Shown: one piece after another, positions 34,727 to 44,656 of the stretch
Numbering within the stretch: position 1 is the first letter of the stretch
How the letters are laid out: the number at the start of each line of letters is the position of its first letter
Assembly (NCBI RefSeq): GCF_000422725.1
Contig: NZ_KE383911.1
Coordinates: forward strand, 186,001 to 250,000
Direction: 5' to 3'
Origin: Flavobacterium subsaxonicum WB 4.1-42 = DSM 21790
GTDB lineage: Bacteria; Bacteroidota; Bacteroidia; Flavobacteriales; Flavobacteriaceae
DNA length: 64,000 nt
The notes under the pieces: generated by a model
Seen by the model: only the letters and a program-made list of their open reading frames with translations
The model's database searches: none
What the model was told of the DNA's origin: nothing
Made by a program: the position numbers and the translations under genes

Positions 34727-37700
34727 TTATTTAACCACTTTACCGGCTTCTTCCTGCTTAAGCAGCGCCTTTTTATAGTCTTTAGGGAAAACTTTTACAA
34801 AGCTGCCCAGTTGGTTATCAAAATCTTTTAAAATAAAATTGGCCGTGGCACTGCCCGTATATTCCAGATGTTTTTGCAGCATGGCAAACAGCTCATCGCG
34901 GTCGGCTTCATTGCATTGCTCCAGGTCAATCATCTCTGGGTTGCAGCGGTCGGCAAAATCCTTGTACACATCGTAAACATAGGCAATACCACCACTCATA
35001 CCCGCGCCAAAGTTGCGCCCAATTTTGCCCAGTACCACTACCCTTCCGCCGGTCATGTACTCGCAACCGTGGTCGCCAATACCCTCTACCACCACCTTAG
35101 CGCCACTGTTGCGCACCGCAAAACGCTCGCCGGCACGGCCATAAATATAAGCCTCGCCACTGGTAGCACCGTACAGCACCACGTTGCCCACAACGCTGTT
35201 AGCCTCGGGTGTAAAGCCTGCATTGGGCGGGGGGCAAATAATCAGCTTGGCACCGCTAAGGCCCTTGCCAAAATAATCGTTGGCATCGCCTTCTACGCGC
35301 ATGGTTAAGCCTTTGGCAGCAAAGGCACCGAAACTCTGGCCCGCTGCCCCGTAAAACTGAAAGTTAAGCGTGTCGTGGGGCAGGCCTTCGCTCTTAAATT
35401 GTTTAGAAATTTCGTTACTAAGCAAAGTACCCACTGCCCTGCGGGTATTTTTTATTTTAAAGGAAGCCGCTACCCTTTCGCCATTTTTAAGGGCGGGCTG
35501 TGCTGCTTCCAACAGTTGCCAGTCCAATATATCTTCAAGGCCATGATCCTGCTTTTCGGTACAGTACAGGCTAATATTATCCGGGTTAGGCTCTTTGTAC
35601 AGAATACGCGACAGGTCGATATTTTTATGTTTCCAGAATTCGATATCTTCCCTTTGTTTCAGGTTATCGCTTTGCCCTATCATTTCGTCGATAGTCCTAA
35701 AGCCCAGTTCGGCCATAATTTCGCGAAGCTCCTCGGTAATAAATTTAAAGAGGTTAACCACATGGTCTACCTCGCCGGTAAAGCGGCTGCGCAGTTCTTT
35801 ATCCTGCGTGGCAACACCTACTGGGCAGGTATTTAAGTGGCATTTGCGCATTAGCACGCAGCCCTCTACAACAAGTGCTGCGGTGGCAACGCCCCATTCT
35901 TCGGCACCTAAAAGGGCGGCAATAGCAATATCGCGGCCGGTTTTCATTTGCCCATCGGCCTGTACAACCACACGGCTGCGCAGTTTATTTTTCATAAGGG
36001 TCTGGTGCGTTTCGGCCAAGCCTAACTCCCACGGAAGCCCGGCATGCTTAATAGAGCTAAGCGGCGATGCCCCCGTGCCCCCATCAAAACCCGACACCAA
36101 AACTACATCGGCCTTAGCCTTTGTAACCCCCGATGCTATAGTACCCACCCCGGCCTTGCTTACCAGCTTAACGCTGATGCGGGCTTCGCGATTGGCATTT
36201 TTAAGGTCGAATATAAGCTGTGCCAAATCTTCGATAGAATAAATATCGTGGTGCGGCGGTGGCGAAATTAACCCCACCCCCGGCGTGGCGTGGCGTGTAC
36301 GGCCAATCCACTCGTCTACTTTTTCGCCGGGCAGCTGCCCGCCCTCTCCCGGTTTGGCACCCTGCGCCATTTTTATCTGAAGCTCTGTAGCCTCGGTAAG
36401 GTAACGGCTGGTTACGCCAAAACGGCCGCTGGCCACCTGCTTAATGGCACTACGCATGCTGCTGCCGTCTTCGGCAATTTCGTAGCGGGCTTCGTCTTCG
36501 CCACCCTCGCCGGTGTTGCTTTTAGCACCCAGTTTGTTCATGGCAAGCGCAAGCGTAGTGTGCGCCTCCCACGAAATAGAGCCAAAACTCATAGCCCCCG
36601 TAGAAAAACGCCTGTATATGTTCTCGGCAGGCTCTACCTCATCAATAGAGATGGATTTCTGCTTTTTATCGAAGGTTAGAAGGCTGCGGAGCGTACAGGC
36701 TTTTTCGCCCTGCTCGTTAACAAGTTTTGAGTATTTTTTGAATAGCGAATAATCATCGGTACGTGTAGACAACTGCAACAAGTGAATGGTTTGTGGATTG
36801 AAAAGGTGAAACTCTCCTTTACGTTTCCATTGCAGCTCGCCTCCCACAGGTAGCCTGTCGGCCGGAATTTGCTTGTTGCTAAAGGCAAAGCGGTGCTTAA
36901 TAAGCGCCTCTTCGGCAATATCATCAAGCCCAAGGCCTTCTATGTTTGATGTCGATCCTGTAAAATACTGGCTGACTACTTCTGAACTCAGTCCTAAAAT
37001 CTCAAAAATTTGCGCACCCTGGTACGACTGGAATGTTGAGATTCCCATTTTAGAGAATACCTTTAACAGGCCGCCGTTCATGGCTGCAATATAATTTTCG
37101 CGAAGGTCTTCAAACGGTACGGTAGTATCGCACAAGCCTTCGGCAACGCGGTCGCGGATGGTAGCAAACGCCATGTACGGATTGATGGCCGTAGCCCCAT
37201 ACGCAATAAGGCAGGCCGCATGCTGCACCTCCCAAACATCGCCGGCCTCTACAATAATGCCCACCTCGCCCCTTAAACCTTTACGGATAAGGTGGTGGTG
37301 CACTGCCGCAGCCGACAGTAACGACGGTATAGGTGCATGGCGGGAATCTATAGCCCTGTCCTGCAAGATGATCATTCGGTAACCGTCTTCCACAGCATCT
37401 ACAGCATAACGGCAGATACGGTCCAGCGCTTTTTTAAGCGCATCGGCACTGCCATCGGCCCTAAAATAGCATTGTATGGTTTTACTCTGAAAGGTTCCGG
37501 TATCGATACTGCGTATCTTCTCTAAATAATAATTATCTAATATGGGATGGCGCAATACTATGGTATGCGCCGCCATTGGGTCTTCTTCTAAAATATTGCC
37601 GCTTGTGCCTGCAAAACTTGCCAGCGACATTACCAGTTTTTCGCGTATCGGGTCGATTGGCGGATTGGTAACCTGGGCAAACAATTGCTTAAAATAGCTT

Positions 37701-39259
37701 GTTAAATGCTGCGGCTCTTTGCTTAGCACGGCCAAAGGGGTATCTGTACCCATGGAGCCAACGGGTTCTTTACCGGTAAGTGCCATAGGCATAACAATAT
37801 CTTCTATAGCCTCTGTAGTGTAACCAAAAGCCTTTTGGTACCTAAAAACCTGCGGGTGTGCCAGCGGCGTAAAGGTTACACGCGGCTCGGCAATTTTGCC
37901 CATGGTAATTTTGTATTTCTCCAGCCACTCATCATACGGCTGTTGCAGGCAGATGTTCTTTTTAAGCGGATCGTTAAACAAGATCTCGCCTTTTTCTAAA
38001 TCTACCACCAGCATTTTACCGGGACGAAGCCTTCCTTTCTTAACTACTTCTGATGCGTGCAGGCCAAGCACACCGGTTTCGGATGCCATAATAATGCGCC
38101 CATCGGCTGTTATACTGTAACGGATAGGCCTCAGGCCATTACGGTCTAACGTAGCACCAATCATTTTACCATCGCTAAAGCAAACGGCAGCGGGTCCATC
38201 CCACGGCTCCATTAGGCAGGAGTGGTATTCGTAAAATGCCTTTTGTAGCGGGTCTAACGCCTCATTCTCATCCCATGCCTCGGGAATCAGCATCATTAAT
38301 ACGTGGGGTAACGATCGGCCGCTAAGCATCAGCATCTCAACCATATTATCTAAACTGGCAGAGTCAGACTGTTTGCCCGGCACCAATGGCAGGAGCATGT
38401 TAAAATCCTCTTTAGTAAAGTGTGGCGATGCAAAATTCTTTTCGTTTGTGCGCAGCCAGTTAAGGTTGCCCTGCAGCGTGTTTATTTCGCCATTGTGGGC
38501 AATGTACCTAAACGGCTGTGCCAGTGCCCATGAGGGGAAGGTATTGGTTGCAAAGCGCGAATGCACCAAAGCATAAGCGCTTGTAAGTATCTTGTTTTGA
38601 AGATCCGGGAAATAGTGGCGCACCTGGCTGCTGGTTAGCTGCCCCTTATATATTATGGTAGCCGCCGACAGCGATGCAATATAAAAGCCCGTCTCTGTTT
38701 TACGGATGGTACTGTTTATAGTGTGCGATGCATAGTTGCGAAGCACAAAAAGCTTGCGTTCAAACTCAATATCCGTTTTAAGGTTAAGCGGCCTGCGTAT
38801 AAAAACCTGCTCAATGTGGGGTTCTACGCTCAAGGCAGTATCTCCAATGCCATCGCGGTTTACAGGTACCTGTCGGTAGCCCATAACCTCAAGGCCCAGC
38901 TGTTCTGCGGCAGCGGCAAACAGGTCTTTGCAATCTTCTATAAGATGTTCGTCTTTAGGAAAGAAAACCATACCTACCCCATACTGCCCGGCTTCGGGCA
39001 GTTTGATGCCCAGCTTAACGCATTCGCTTACAAAAAAGCCGTGCGGCACCTGGAACGATATACCCGCTCCGTCGCCCGTGTTGTCTTCGCAGCCACATGC
39101 GCCCCGGTGCTCTAAATTCTCTAATATAGTTAGGGCATCGGCAATGTGCTGATGCATTTTTCGTCCGTTTATACTGGCTACAAAACCTATACCGCAGGCA
39201 TCGTGCTCATGGTCGGGGTTGTAAAGCCCTTTCTGTTCGTTCTCCATTAAATTTTTCAT
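34727..39259 (-). CDS. gltB: Glutamate synthase large (alpha) subunit
   Basis: The 1510-residue subunit holds, in order, a class II glutamine amidotransferase domain whose nucleophile is Cys22 (HDACGIGFVAS, freed by removal of a short propeptide), a central domain, an FMN-binding synthase domain (about 850-1200) with the 3Fe-4S Cys cluster in CVLMRKCHLNTCPVG, and a C-terminal beta-helix (GGRVVVLGKIGRNFGAGMSGG). The start may be 12 bp later (MENEQKGLYN), because the upstream Met lies inside an ATTGCTACATTA repeat word. It leads the gltBD operon. Confidence 0.96.
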   Translation of the reverse strand: MKNLMENEQKGLYNPDHEHDACGIGFVASINGRKMHQHIADALTILENLEHRGACGCEDNTGDGAGISFQVPHGFFVSECVKLGIKLPEAGQYGVGMVFFPKDEHLIEDCKDLFAAAAEQLGLEVMGYRQVPVNRDGIGDTALSVEPHIEQVFIRRPLNLKTDIEFERKLFVLRNYASHTINSTIRKTETGFYIASLSAATIIYKGQLTSSQVRHYFPDLQNKILTSAYALVHSRFATNTFPSWALAQPFRYIAHNGEINTLQGNLNWLRTNEKNFASPHFTKEDFNMLLPLVPGKQSDSASLDNMVEMLMLSGRSLPHVLMMLIPEAWDENEALDPLQKAFYEYHSCLMEPWDGPAAVCFSDGKMIGATLDRNGLRPIRYSITADGRIIMASETGVLGLHASEVVKKGRLRPGKMLVVDLEKGEILFNDPLKKNICLQQPYDEWLEKYKITMGKIAEPRVTFTPLAHPQVFRYQKAFGYTTEAIEDIVMPMALTGKEPVGSMGTDTPLAVLSKEPQHLTSYFKQLFAQVTNPPIDPIREKLVMSLASFAGTSGNILEEDPMAAHTIVLRHPILDNYYLEKIRSIDTGTFQSKTIQCYFRADGSADALKKALDRICRYAVDAVEDGYRMIILQDRAIDSRHAPIPSLLSAAAVHHHLIRKGLRGEVGIIVEAGDVWEVQHAACLIAYGATAINPYMAFATIRDRVAEGLCDTTVPFEDLRENYIAAMNGGLLKVFSKMGISTFQSYQGAQIFEILGLSSEVVSQYFTGSTSNIEGLGLDDIAEEALIKHRFAFSNKQIPADRLPVGGELQWKRKGEFHLFNPQTIHLLQLSTRTDDYSLFKKYSKLVNEQGEKACTLRSLLTFDKKQKSISIDEVEPAENIYRRFSTGAMSFGSISWEAHTTLALAMNKLGAKSNTGEGGEDEARYEIAEDGSSMRSAIKQVASGRFGVTSRYLTEATELQIKMAQGAKPGEGGQLPGEKVDEWIGRTRHATPGVGLISPPPHHDIYSIEDLAQLIFDLKNANREARISVKLVSKAGVGTIASGVTKAKADVVLVSGFDGGTGASPLSSIKHAGLPWELGLAETHQTLMKNKLRSRVVVQADGQMKTGRDIAIAALLGAEEWGVATAALVVEGCVLMRKCHLNTCPVGVATQDKELRSRFTGEVDHVVNLFKFITEELREIMAELGFRTIDEMIGQSDNLKQREDIEFWKHKNIDLSRILYKEPNPDNISLYCTEKQDHGLEDILDWQLLEAAQPALKNGERVAASFKIKNTRRAVGTLLSNEISKQFKSEGLPHDTLNFQFYGAAGQSFGAFAAKGLTMRVEGDANDYFGKGLSGAKLIICPPPNAGFTPEANSVVGNVVLYGATSGEAYIYGRAGERFAVRNSGAKVVVEGIGDHGCEYMTGGRVVVLGKIGRNFGAGMSGGIAYVYDVYKDFADRCNPEMIDLEQCNEADRDELFAMLQKHLEYTGSATANFILKDFDNQLGSFVKVFPKDYKKALLKQEEAGKVVK

Positions 39260-39500
39260 TGCTACATTACATTTACGCCAAATACAATATCTTTATGGCT
39301 TGTTGCCGCCCCATAAACATGCTTATAAAAGCGGGCGGTTAAATTATGAAAAATTTATATATAATTTGTTAATACTACATTACTTTAAAAGCTAAAAAGC
39401 CGAAAACAAGCCATTTAATGCAGCTAATACAGATTAATTATAAATAATATTCATTTTTAAAGTAGCCAAAAACCACCAAACGTTATATTATAGTTAGTAC

Positions 39501-41102
39501 ATGCGTCAAATTTTTAAATATTTATCTTTTATAGCCTTTTTGTTATTATTTGCAGCATGCGGAAAAAATAACATTGAAACTAACGACAACCTTGTTTTTC
39601 GTTATAACGAAAATGCTGCGGTAAACTCATTAGACCCTGCATTTGCCAAGATCCGACCTTCGATATGGGTATGTAACCAACTGTATAACGGCTTGGTACA
39701 GTTAGACGATAGCCTTAATATTAAGCCTGATATTGCTAAATCGTGGACACTCTCTGCTGATGGTAAAACCTATACGTTTGTACTGAGGAAGGATGTGCGT
39801 TTTCATAAAAGCAGCCTTTTTGGTGCCGATAGTACCCGCACGGTTACCGCTGCCGACTTTACCTATAGCCTTAACCGACTTTTAGACGAGAAGGTTGCCG
39901 CGCCCGGCCGTTGGATACTGCAAAATGTAGAAAGCTTTAAAGCCGTTAACGATACGGTTTTCCAGATACAGCTCAATAAAACCTTTCCTGCCTTTTTAGG
40001 ATTGCTTACCATGAAATACGCATCGGTAGTGCCGCATGAGGCATTTGATAAACCGGGGTACGACTTTAGGTCGGCGCCCATTGGCACTGGCCCTTTTCAG
40101 TTTAAAATCTGGGAAGAGAATGTAAAGCTGGTGCTGCGTAAAAATCCATTGTACTATGAGCGTGACGATAAAGGCGTGCAACTACCCTACCTTGAAGCTG
40201 TTGCCATTACCTTTTTGCCCGATAAGCAAAGCGGCTTTTTGCAGTTTGTACAGGGCAAGCTGGATTTTGTTTCGGGTCTTGACCCATCGTATAAAGATGA
40301 AATTCTTACGCCAAAAGGCGAATTGGCACCTAAGTATCGCAACAGCGTAAAAATGATTACCGGGCCTTATTTAAATACCGAGTATATGGGCTTTCGCCTG
40401 GATGGTGCCGATGCCCCGGTTAAAGACAAACGCATACGCCAGGCACTTAATTATGGTTTTGACCGTAATAAGATGATACTGTTTTTGAGAAACAACATGG
40501 GTACGGGTGCCGTAAACGGAATGATACCCAACGGGCTTGCAGGATCTGGCGCTACAGGTTATACTTTTAACCCTGCCAAAGCCCGCGAACTGGTGGCCGA
40601 ATATAAAAAGCAAACGGGCAACAACAACCCAAAAATACAAATGAGCACTACGGCATCGTACCTTGATATTGCCGAATACCTGCAACGCGAGTGGCAAAAA
40701 ATCGGGCTGAATGTAGAGGTAGATGTTAACCCGCCTACCACGCTTACGCAGTCTATTTCTACCGGTAAATCGTCGTTTTTTAAAGCTACCTGGATTGCCG
40801 ATTATCCCGATGCCGAAAACTACCTTTCGCTTTTTTACAGCAAGAATTTTTCGCCGGGCGGGCCTAATTATACGCATTTTAAGAATGCCGAATTCGACCT
40901 CTTTTACGAGCAGGCTTTTTTAGAGACCGATGATAAAAAACGCCAGGAACTATACAAAAAAATGGATGAGCTGGTTATGCAGGAGGCGCCGGTTATTCCG
41001 TTATTTTATGATAAGGCCGCCCGTTTTACACGCAACAATGTTACCGGATTAGGCATAAACCCATTGAATTCGTTGATTTTAAAACGGGTTAAAAAAAATT
41101 GA
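39501..41102 (+). CDS. Peptide ABC transporter substrate-binding lipoprotein
   Basis: 533 residues, SBP_bac_5 family (OppA/DppA-like). The lipobox LLLFAACGKN gives Cys20. Family stretches are LVFRYNENAAVNSLDPAF, ADFTYSLNRLLD, PIGTGPFQFKIWEENVKLVLRKNPLYYERD and the C-terminal APVIPLFYDKAARFTRNNV. It should bind peptides or similar ligands at the membrane. No permease or ATPase gene is adjacent, so it works with components elsewhere or is a stand-alone binding protein. Confidence 0.92.
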   Translation: MRQIFKYLSFIAFLLLFAACGKNNIETNDNLVFRYNENAAVNSLDPAFAKIRPSIWVCNQLYNGLVQLDDSLNIKPDIAKSWTLSADGKTYTFVLRKDVRFHKSSLFGADSTRTVTAADFTYSLNRLLDEKVAAPGRWILQNVESFKAVNDTVFQIQLNKTFPAFLGLLTMKYASVVPHEAFDKPGYDFRSAPIGTGPFQFKIWEENVKLVLRKNPLYYERDDKGVQLPYLEAVAITFLPDKQSGFLQFVQGKLDFVSGLDPSYKDEILTPKGELAPKYRNSVKMITGPYLNTEYMGFRLDGADAPVKDKRIRQALNYGFDRNKMILFLRNNMGTGAVNGMIPNGLAGSGATGYTFNPAKARELVAEYKKQTGNNNPKIQMSTTASYLDIAEYLQREWQKIGLNVEVDVNPPTTLTQSISTGKSSFFKATWIADYPDAENYLSLFYSKNFSPGGPNYTHFKNAEFDLFYEQAFLETDDKKRQELYKKMDELVMQEAPVIPLFYDKAARFTRNNVTGLGINPLNSLILKRVKKN

Positions 41103-41108
41103 TTTTGC

Positions 41109-41163
41109 CACGAATTACACCAATTTTCACAAATTAAATTCGTTAAAATTGATGTAATTCGTG
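41109..41163. repeat. Inverted repeat of the CACGAATTACACCAATTTT type
   Basis: 19-bp arms at 41109-41127 and 41145-41163 pair at 18 of 19 positions. The motif is of the sort spread through flavobacterial intergenic DNA. It lies between the SBP gene and the response regulator promoter. Confidence 0.75.
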
Positions 41164-41229
41164 TCGAAAAAAACGACGGAAATTCCCAAATCTTTCCAGA
41201 ATGTAATCGTTCCTTGCTGCGTTAATTGG

Positions 41230-41237
41230 TATATTTG
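41230..41237 (+). promoter_or_regulatory. Candidate -7 element of the two-component operon
   Basis: TATATTTG fits TAnnTTTG and lies 22 bp before the ATG at 41260. TTC at 41210-41212 gives a 17-bp spacer, a weak -33. Its position supports the start at 41260 over a GTG at 41161. Confidence 0.45.
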
Positions 41238-41259
41238 GTATACGCATAAAAACAGAAGC

Positions 41260-41937
41260 ATGAAAATTCTTATCGTAGAAGATGAGCAGGGCCTTAGGGA
41301 GGTTATAAGGGAGTCGTTAGAAAAAGAAAAATACATTGTAGAAACTGCACACGACTACATAACCGGCCTGGAAAAAATTGGCAGTTATGATTACGATTGT
41401 ATCCTGATAGATATAATGCTGCCCAACGGCAGCGGCCTTAACCTGGTACGCGAGCTAAAGCAGCTGCAAAAAAAGGAGGCTGTGATTATTATTTCGGCTA
41501 AAGACAGTGTAGATGATAAAGTGGAAGGACTGGACCTGGGTGCTGATGATTACCTGGCCAAACCTTTTCACCTGGCCGAACTGCATGCCCGTATTAAATC
41601 GGCCATACGGCGCAAGAGCCATGATGGCGATACCTTTGTTACCCTCGAAAATATAAAGCTTTCGCCGGAACTGCGATCGGTAACTGTTAATGGCACCGAC
41701 CTGACACTTAACCGCAAAGAATTTGACCTGTTGTATTATTTTATGATAAACCCTAACAGGCTGGTTAACAAAACCGCGTTGGCCGAATCGGTCTGGGGCG
41801 ATTACATCGACCAGGCCGATAACCTCGATTTTGTGTATTCTCAGATAAAAAACCTTCGCAAAAAAATGAAAGATGCCGGTGCCGAAGCCGATATACAGGC
41901 AGTGTATGGCATGGGCTATAAATTAACTACATCTTAA
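41260..41937 (+). CDS. OmpR-family response regulator
   Basis: 225 residues from the ATG at 41260; the longer frame back to 41161 runs through an intergenic repeat and past the promoter element. The receiver domain (1-115) has the acidic pair Glu7-Asp8, phospho-acceptor Asp51 (ILIDIMLPNGSG) and Lys near residue 101 (YLAKPFH). The winged-helix DNA-binding domain (about 130-225) has LTLNRKEFDLLYYFMINPNR and VYGMGYKL. The sensor kinase gene starts 2 bp after its stop. Confidence 0.95.
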   Translation: MKILIVEDEQGLREVIRESLEKEKYIVETAHDYITGLEKIGSYDYDCILIDIMLPNGSGLNLVRELKQLQKKEAVIIISAKDSVDDKVEGLDLGADDYLAKPFHLAELHARIKSAIRRKSHDGDTFVTLENIKLSPELRSVTVNGTDLTLNRKEFDLLYYFMINPNRLVNKTALAESVWGDYIDQADNLDFVYSQIKNLRKKMKDAGAEADIQAVYGMGYKLTTS

Positions 41938-41939
41938 AA

Positions 41940-43244
41940 ATGAGCAGCATACAACCATCTAAAAAAAGCGTTTCGCTACAATATTATACCCTGCGCTACC
42001 TTATTGTAGCCCTGCTGGTTATTATTGCGGTATGGGCAGGCTTGTTTTATGCCGTTATTTTAGATGAGGTGTACGACAATATAGACGATGGCCTAAAAAA
42101 CTCCAAGATACTTATTGAGCGCGAGGCTTATGCCCATCCGGAATTGTTTAATACACCCGAGTTTGGCATCAACCAGTTTAAGATACAGCCGTTGCCAAAG
42201 GGCACTTACGATTTTTCGGATAAGTTTACCAGTACCTTCGAGTTTATGGAGTATGACGATGATGATGAGCCCATACGCCTGTTAGAAACGGTTTTTAACG
42301 ACCCGCAGGGCAACCCTTACAAGCTTACCATTCGCGCCAGCATGGTAGAGGAAGATGAACTGCTGGAAGACCTGCTTACCGCCCTTGTGGCACTTTATAT
42401 AATGCTGGTTATTAGCATTGCGCTGCTTAACCGCTATATTTTGCGCAAGGTCTGGAAATCGTTTTACGAATTGCTGGGCAACCTTAAAAGCTACAAACTG
42501 GGTACGGGAAGAAATTTTACAGCGCCGGATTCACCCGTGTCTGAATTTAAAGTGCTGGGCAACGAACTGGAAGATTTGCTTAAGCGAAGCGAGGCTATTT
42601 ACTCCAGCCAGAAACAGTTTATAGAAAATGCATCGCACGAGCTGCAAACCCCGCTTGCCATAAGCCTTAATAAACTGGAACTTTTTGCAGAAAACAATAA
42701 CCTGCCCGACGAGCAGATGATGGAAATTGGCAAGGTTAGTGATACGCTAAACCGTTTAGTACGCCTTAATAAATCGTTACTGCTGCTGTCTAAAATAGAG
42801 AACAGGCAGTATGCCGATGAAGATGCTGTAAACTTTAATACCCTGATTACACAGCTTGCCGAAGATTTTGAAGACCTGGCAGAATTTCGCGAGATTAAAA
42901 TTAATGTTGTAGCGCAGGGCGATTTGAGCTTTAATATGAATAAAGGGCTTGCCCTTACGCTGGTTACCAACCTGCTTAAAAATGCACTGGTGCACAACCA
43001 TGCCGGTGGTGTGGTAAATATTGTTATTAACCAAAATAGCCTTTCGGTACAAAATACGGGTGCCAATGCCCCATTGGACGAAAGAAAGGTTTTTGACCGT
43101 TTTTACAGAAGTTCTACCAACGAGCAGTCTACCGGGTTGGGGCTTTCTATTGTATGGTCTATTGCCAACAGCTACAAACTGGCTGTAAACTATAGCTTTA
43201 ACGGCAACCATGCGTTTACTATTACCTTCCCCACAAAAAAATAA
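41940..43244 (+). CDS. Sensor histidine kinase
   Basis: 434 residues with two membrane helices (about 20-40 and 143-163) around a periplasmic sensor region of about 100 residues with an acidic stretch (EYDDDDEP). The H-box is ENASHELQTPLA with phospho-His233; the ATP-binding domain has an N-box (NLLKNALVHNHA), a G1 form NTGANAPLDE where Asp is replaced by Asn, an F-box (VFDRFYRSS) and STGLGLSIV. It is coupled to the response regulator. Sensed signal unknown; the PepSY-like gene downstream hints at envelope stress. Confidence 0.94.
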   Translation: MSSIQPSKKSVSLQYYTLRYLIVALLVIIAVWAGLFYAVILDEVYDNIDDGLKNSKILIEREAYAHPELFNTPEFGINQFKIQPLPKGTYDFSDKFTSTFEFMEYDDDDEPIRLLETVFNDPQGNPYKLTIRASMVEEDELLEDLLTALVALYIMLVISIALLNRYILRKVWKSFYELLGNLKSYKLGTGRNFTAPDSPVSEFKVLGNELEDLLKRSEAIYSSQKQFIENASHELQTPLAISLNKLELFAENNNLPDEQMMEIGKVSDTLNRLVRLNKSLLLLSKIENRQYADEDAVNFNTLITQLAEDFEDLAEFREIKINVVAQGDLSFNMNKGLALTLVTNLLKNALVHNHAGGVVNIVINQNSLSVQNTGANAPLDERKVFDRFYRSSTNEQSTGLGLSIVWSIANSYKLAVNYSFNGNHAFTITFPTKK

Positions 43245-43318
43245 AAAGTTTTTTATATTCCCATTTGTTTCCAGATTGTGGTAATAAACTTGTACTATAA
43301 TTTAAAAACAAAGAAATC

Positions 43319-43768
43319 ATGACAACTAAATTCGGATTACAAAAAACACTCTTACTGGGCGTAGCTTCTATACTAAGTTTTGCCTGTACTGCACAAAAAA
43401 CCACTATTACTTTAGCCGAACTGCCTGCTGCTGCACAAAGTTTTGTAAAGGCTAACTTTCCTAACCAGGCAACATCATACATTATAAAAGATAAAGATTT
43501 TACCGAAACCGAATACGAGCTTAAATTTACAGGCGGTGCCGAAGTGGAATTTGACGAAAAAGGTAACTGGAAAGAAGTAGATGCTAACCGAAGCACTATG
43601 CCGGCAACAGTACTACCCAAAGCCATAGCCGATTACAATGCTGCCCATTACAAAGGCCTGCTGGTAGAAAAAATTGAGAAAAAACACTGGGGCTATAAAC
43701 TGGAGTTTACCAACGATTTAGAGCTGGAGTTTGATAACAGTGGTAAATTTTTAAGGATAGACGACTAA
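43319..43768 (+). CDS. Secreted PepSY-like domain protein
   Basis: 149 residues with a signal peptide ending near SFACTAQ; the Cys may make it a lipoprotein. Two repeats of the PepSY-like (DUF2874) pattern are visible: YELKFTGGAEVEFDEKGNWKEVD (about 63-85) and YKLEFTNDLELEFDNSGKFLRID (about 125-148). Such small proteins are often targets of an adjacent two-component system. It lies 75 bp after the kinase gene and has a strong terminator. Confidence 0.85.
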   Translation: MTTKFGLQKTLLLGVASILSFACTAQKTTITLAELPAAAQSFVKANFPNQATSYIIKDKDFTETEYELKFTGGAEVEFDEKGNWKEVDANRSTMPATVLPKAIADYNAAHYKGLLVEKIEKKHWGYKLEFTNDLELEFDNSGKFLRIDD

Positions 43769-43791
43769 TTTTTTACAGAAATTGATGAACT

Positions 43792-43831
43792 AAAAAGCGG
43801 TAGCGAATCCTGGAATTCGCTACCGCTTTTT
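43792..43831. terminator. Strong bidirectional terminator
   Basis: Seventeen-pair stem AAAAAGCGGTAGCGAAT/ATTCGCTACCGCTTTTT with a 6-nt loop, between two convergent genes. Confidence 0.9.
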
Positions 43832-43851
43832 AGTTATTATTGAAGCATTGC

Positions 43852-44340
43852 TTACATCACTATCTGCCTTTTATAATAGGCAAGCTGTGCATCATTCATA
43901 AAATGCCTTTTAAAAGCAAGGTTATGGTCTAACCCTCTATCGGGGTTATAAGTAAGGTATTTCTTTTTTTGTGCATCGGTTAATAGTTTTCTAAAGGCTT
44001 CTTCGTGTTTTATAATAACCTTTATCAATGCAATTTTATCATTGGCATGTTTGCTCTTTTTATAGGCGCAATAAGCAGTATTCCATTCTTTATACTGGGT
44101 TTTAAAAAGAGCCATAAACTTATCTTTTTGCTCAGACGGAATATCAAAAACTTCTACATTTCTGTCTTTATCCTTTAATGCAGCATACTTGTAGTAAACA
44201 TAGCCACCTTCTTCAGATGAATTTTTCTTTGCCCATCCCTTAAGGTAAATTTCTACCGATGATGTTTTATATTCAAAATCGTAACCGTCCTGAATTAGCG
44301 GGGTAAAAGCTAATAACCATAATATAAGCATGTATTTCAT
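43852..44340 (-). CDS. Secreted protein of unknown function
   Basis: 162 residues with a short N-terminal signal (MKYMLILWLLAFTPLIQDG). The mature part is basic and mostly helical, rich in Lys and Tyr. The segment AFRKLLTDAQKKKYLTY resembles the 'LTdaQ..kyl' pattern of small periplasmic Spy-like helical proteins, which is weak evidence. No domain can be named. Confidence 0.6.
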   Translation of the reverse strand: MKYMLILWLLAFTPLIQDGYDFEYKTSSVEIYLKGWAKKNSSEEGGYVYYKYAALKDKDRNVEVFDIPSEQKDKFMALFKTQYKEWNTAYCAYKKSKHANDKIALIKVIIKHEEAFRKLLTDAQKKKYLTYNPDRGLDHNLAFKRHFMNDAQLAYYKRQIVM

Positions 44341-44656
44341 AAGGTGCGGCTTTACAATTCAATTAACCTGTTTAAAAAGGCTATGCAAATTTAATTATCA
44401 TTTTCTAAAATCAATCTGCCCAGGTGCATTTTTAAGTTAAATAGTAATTAGTCTAAATTATACCAACAAATTCACAACATCTAAGCAAATAACTGACTAT
44501 AAAAAACTTACAAAGGCAAAGCTATAAAAAAAGTGCAATAATTTTACTTTAACAGTACAAATACTACTGTCTTATTAATTTATAGATAGGCAACATACAT
44601 TTGTAAAAAATGCTGCACAAAATACACAGCATATACCGTTCCATAAAATGCCGGTT
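44341..44656. other. Gene-free gap
   Basis: About 315 bp, AT-rich, with no credible ORF on either strand. Only weak short inverted words are visible near 44600-44650 (ATGCTG/CAGCAT, AAATGCC). I see no promoter consensus or RNA motif I can support. Confidence 0.5.

Noticed and set aside
34868-39152. Many plus-strand ORFs opposite gltB
   Set aside because: They are shadows of the gltB coding strand with low-complexity translations; gltB has complete domains.
41161-41259. Longer start of the response regulator from GTG
   Set aside because: The extra 33 residues read through an inverted repeat and across a TAnnTTTG promoter element; the receiver domain starts at 41260.
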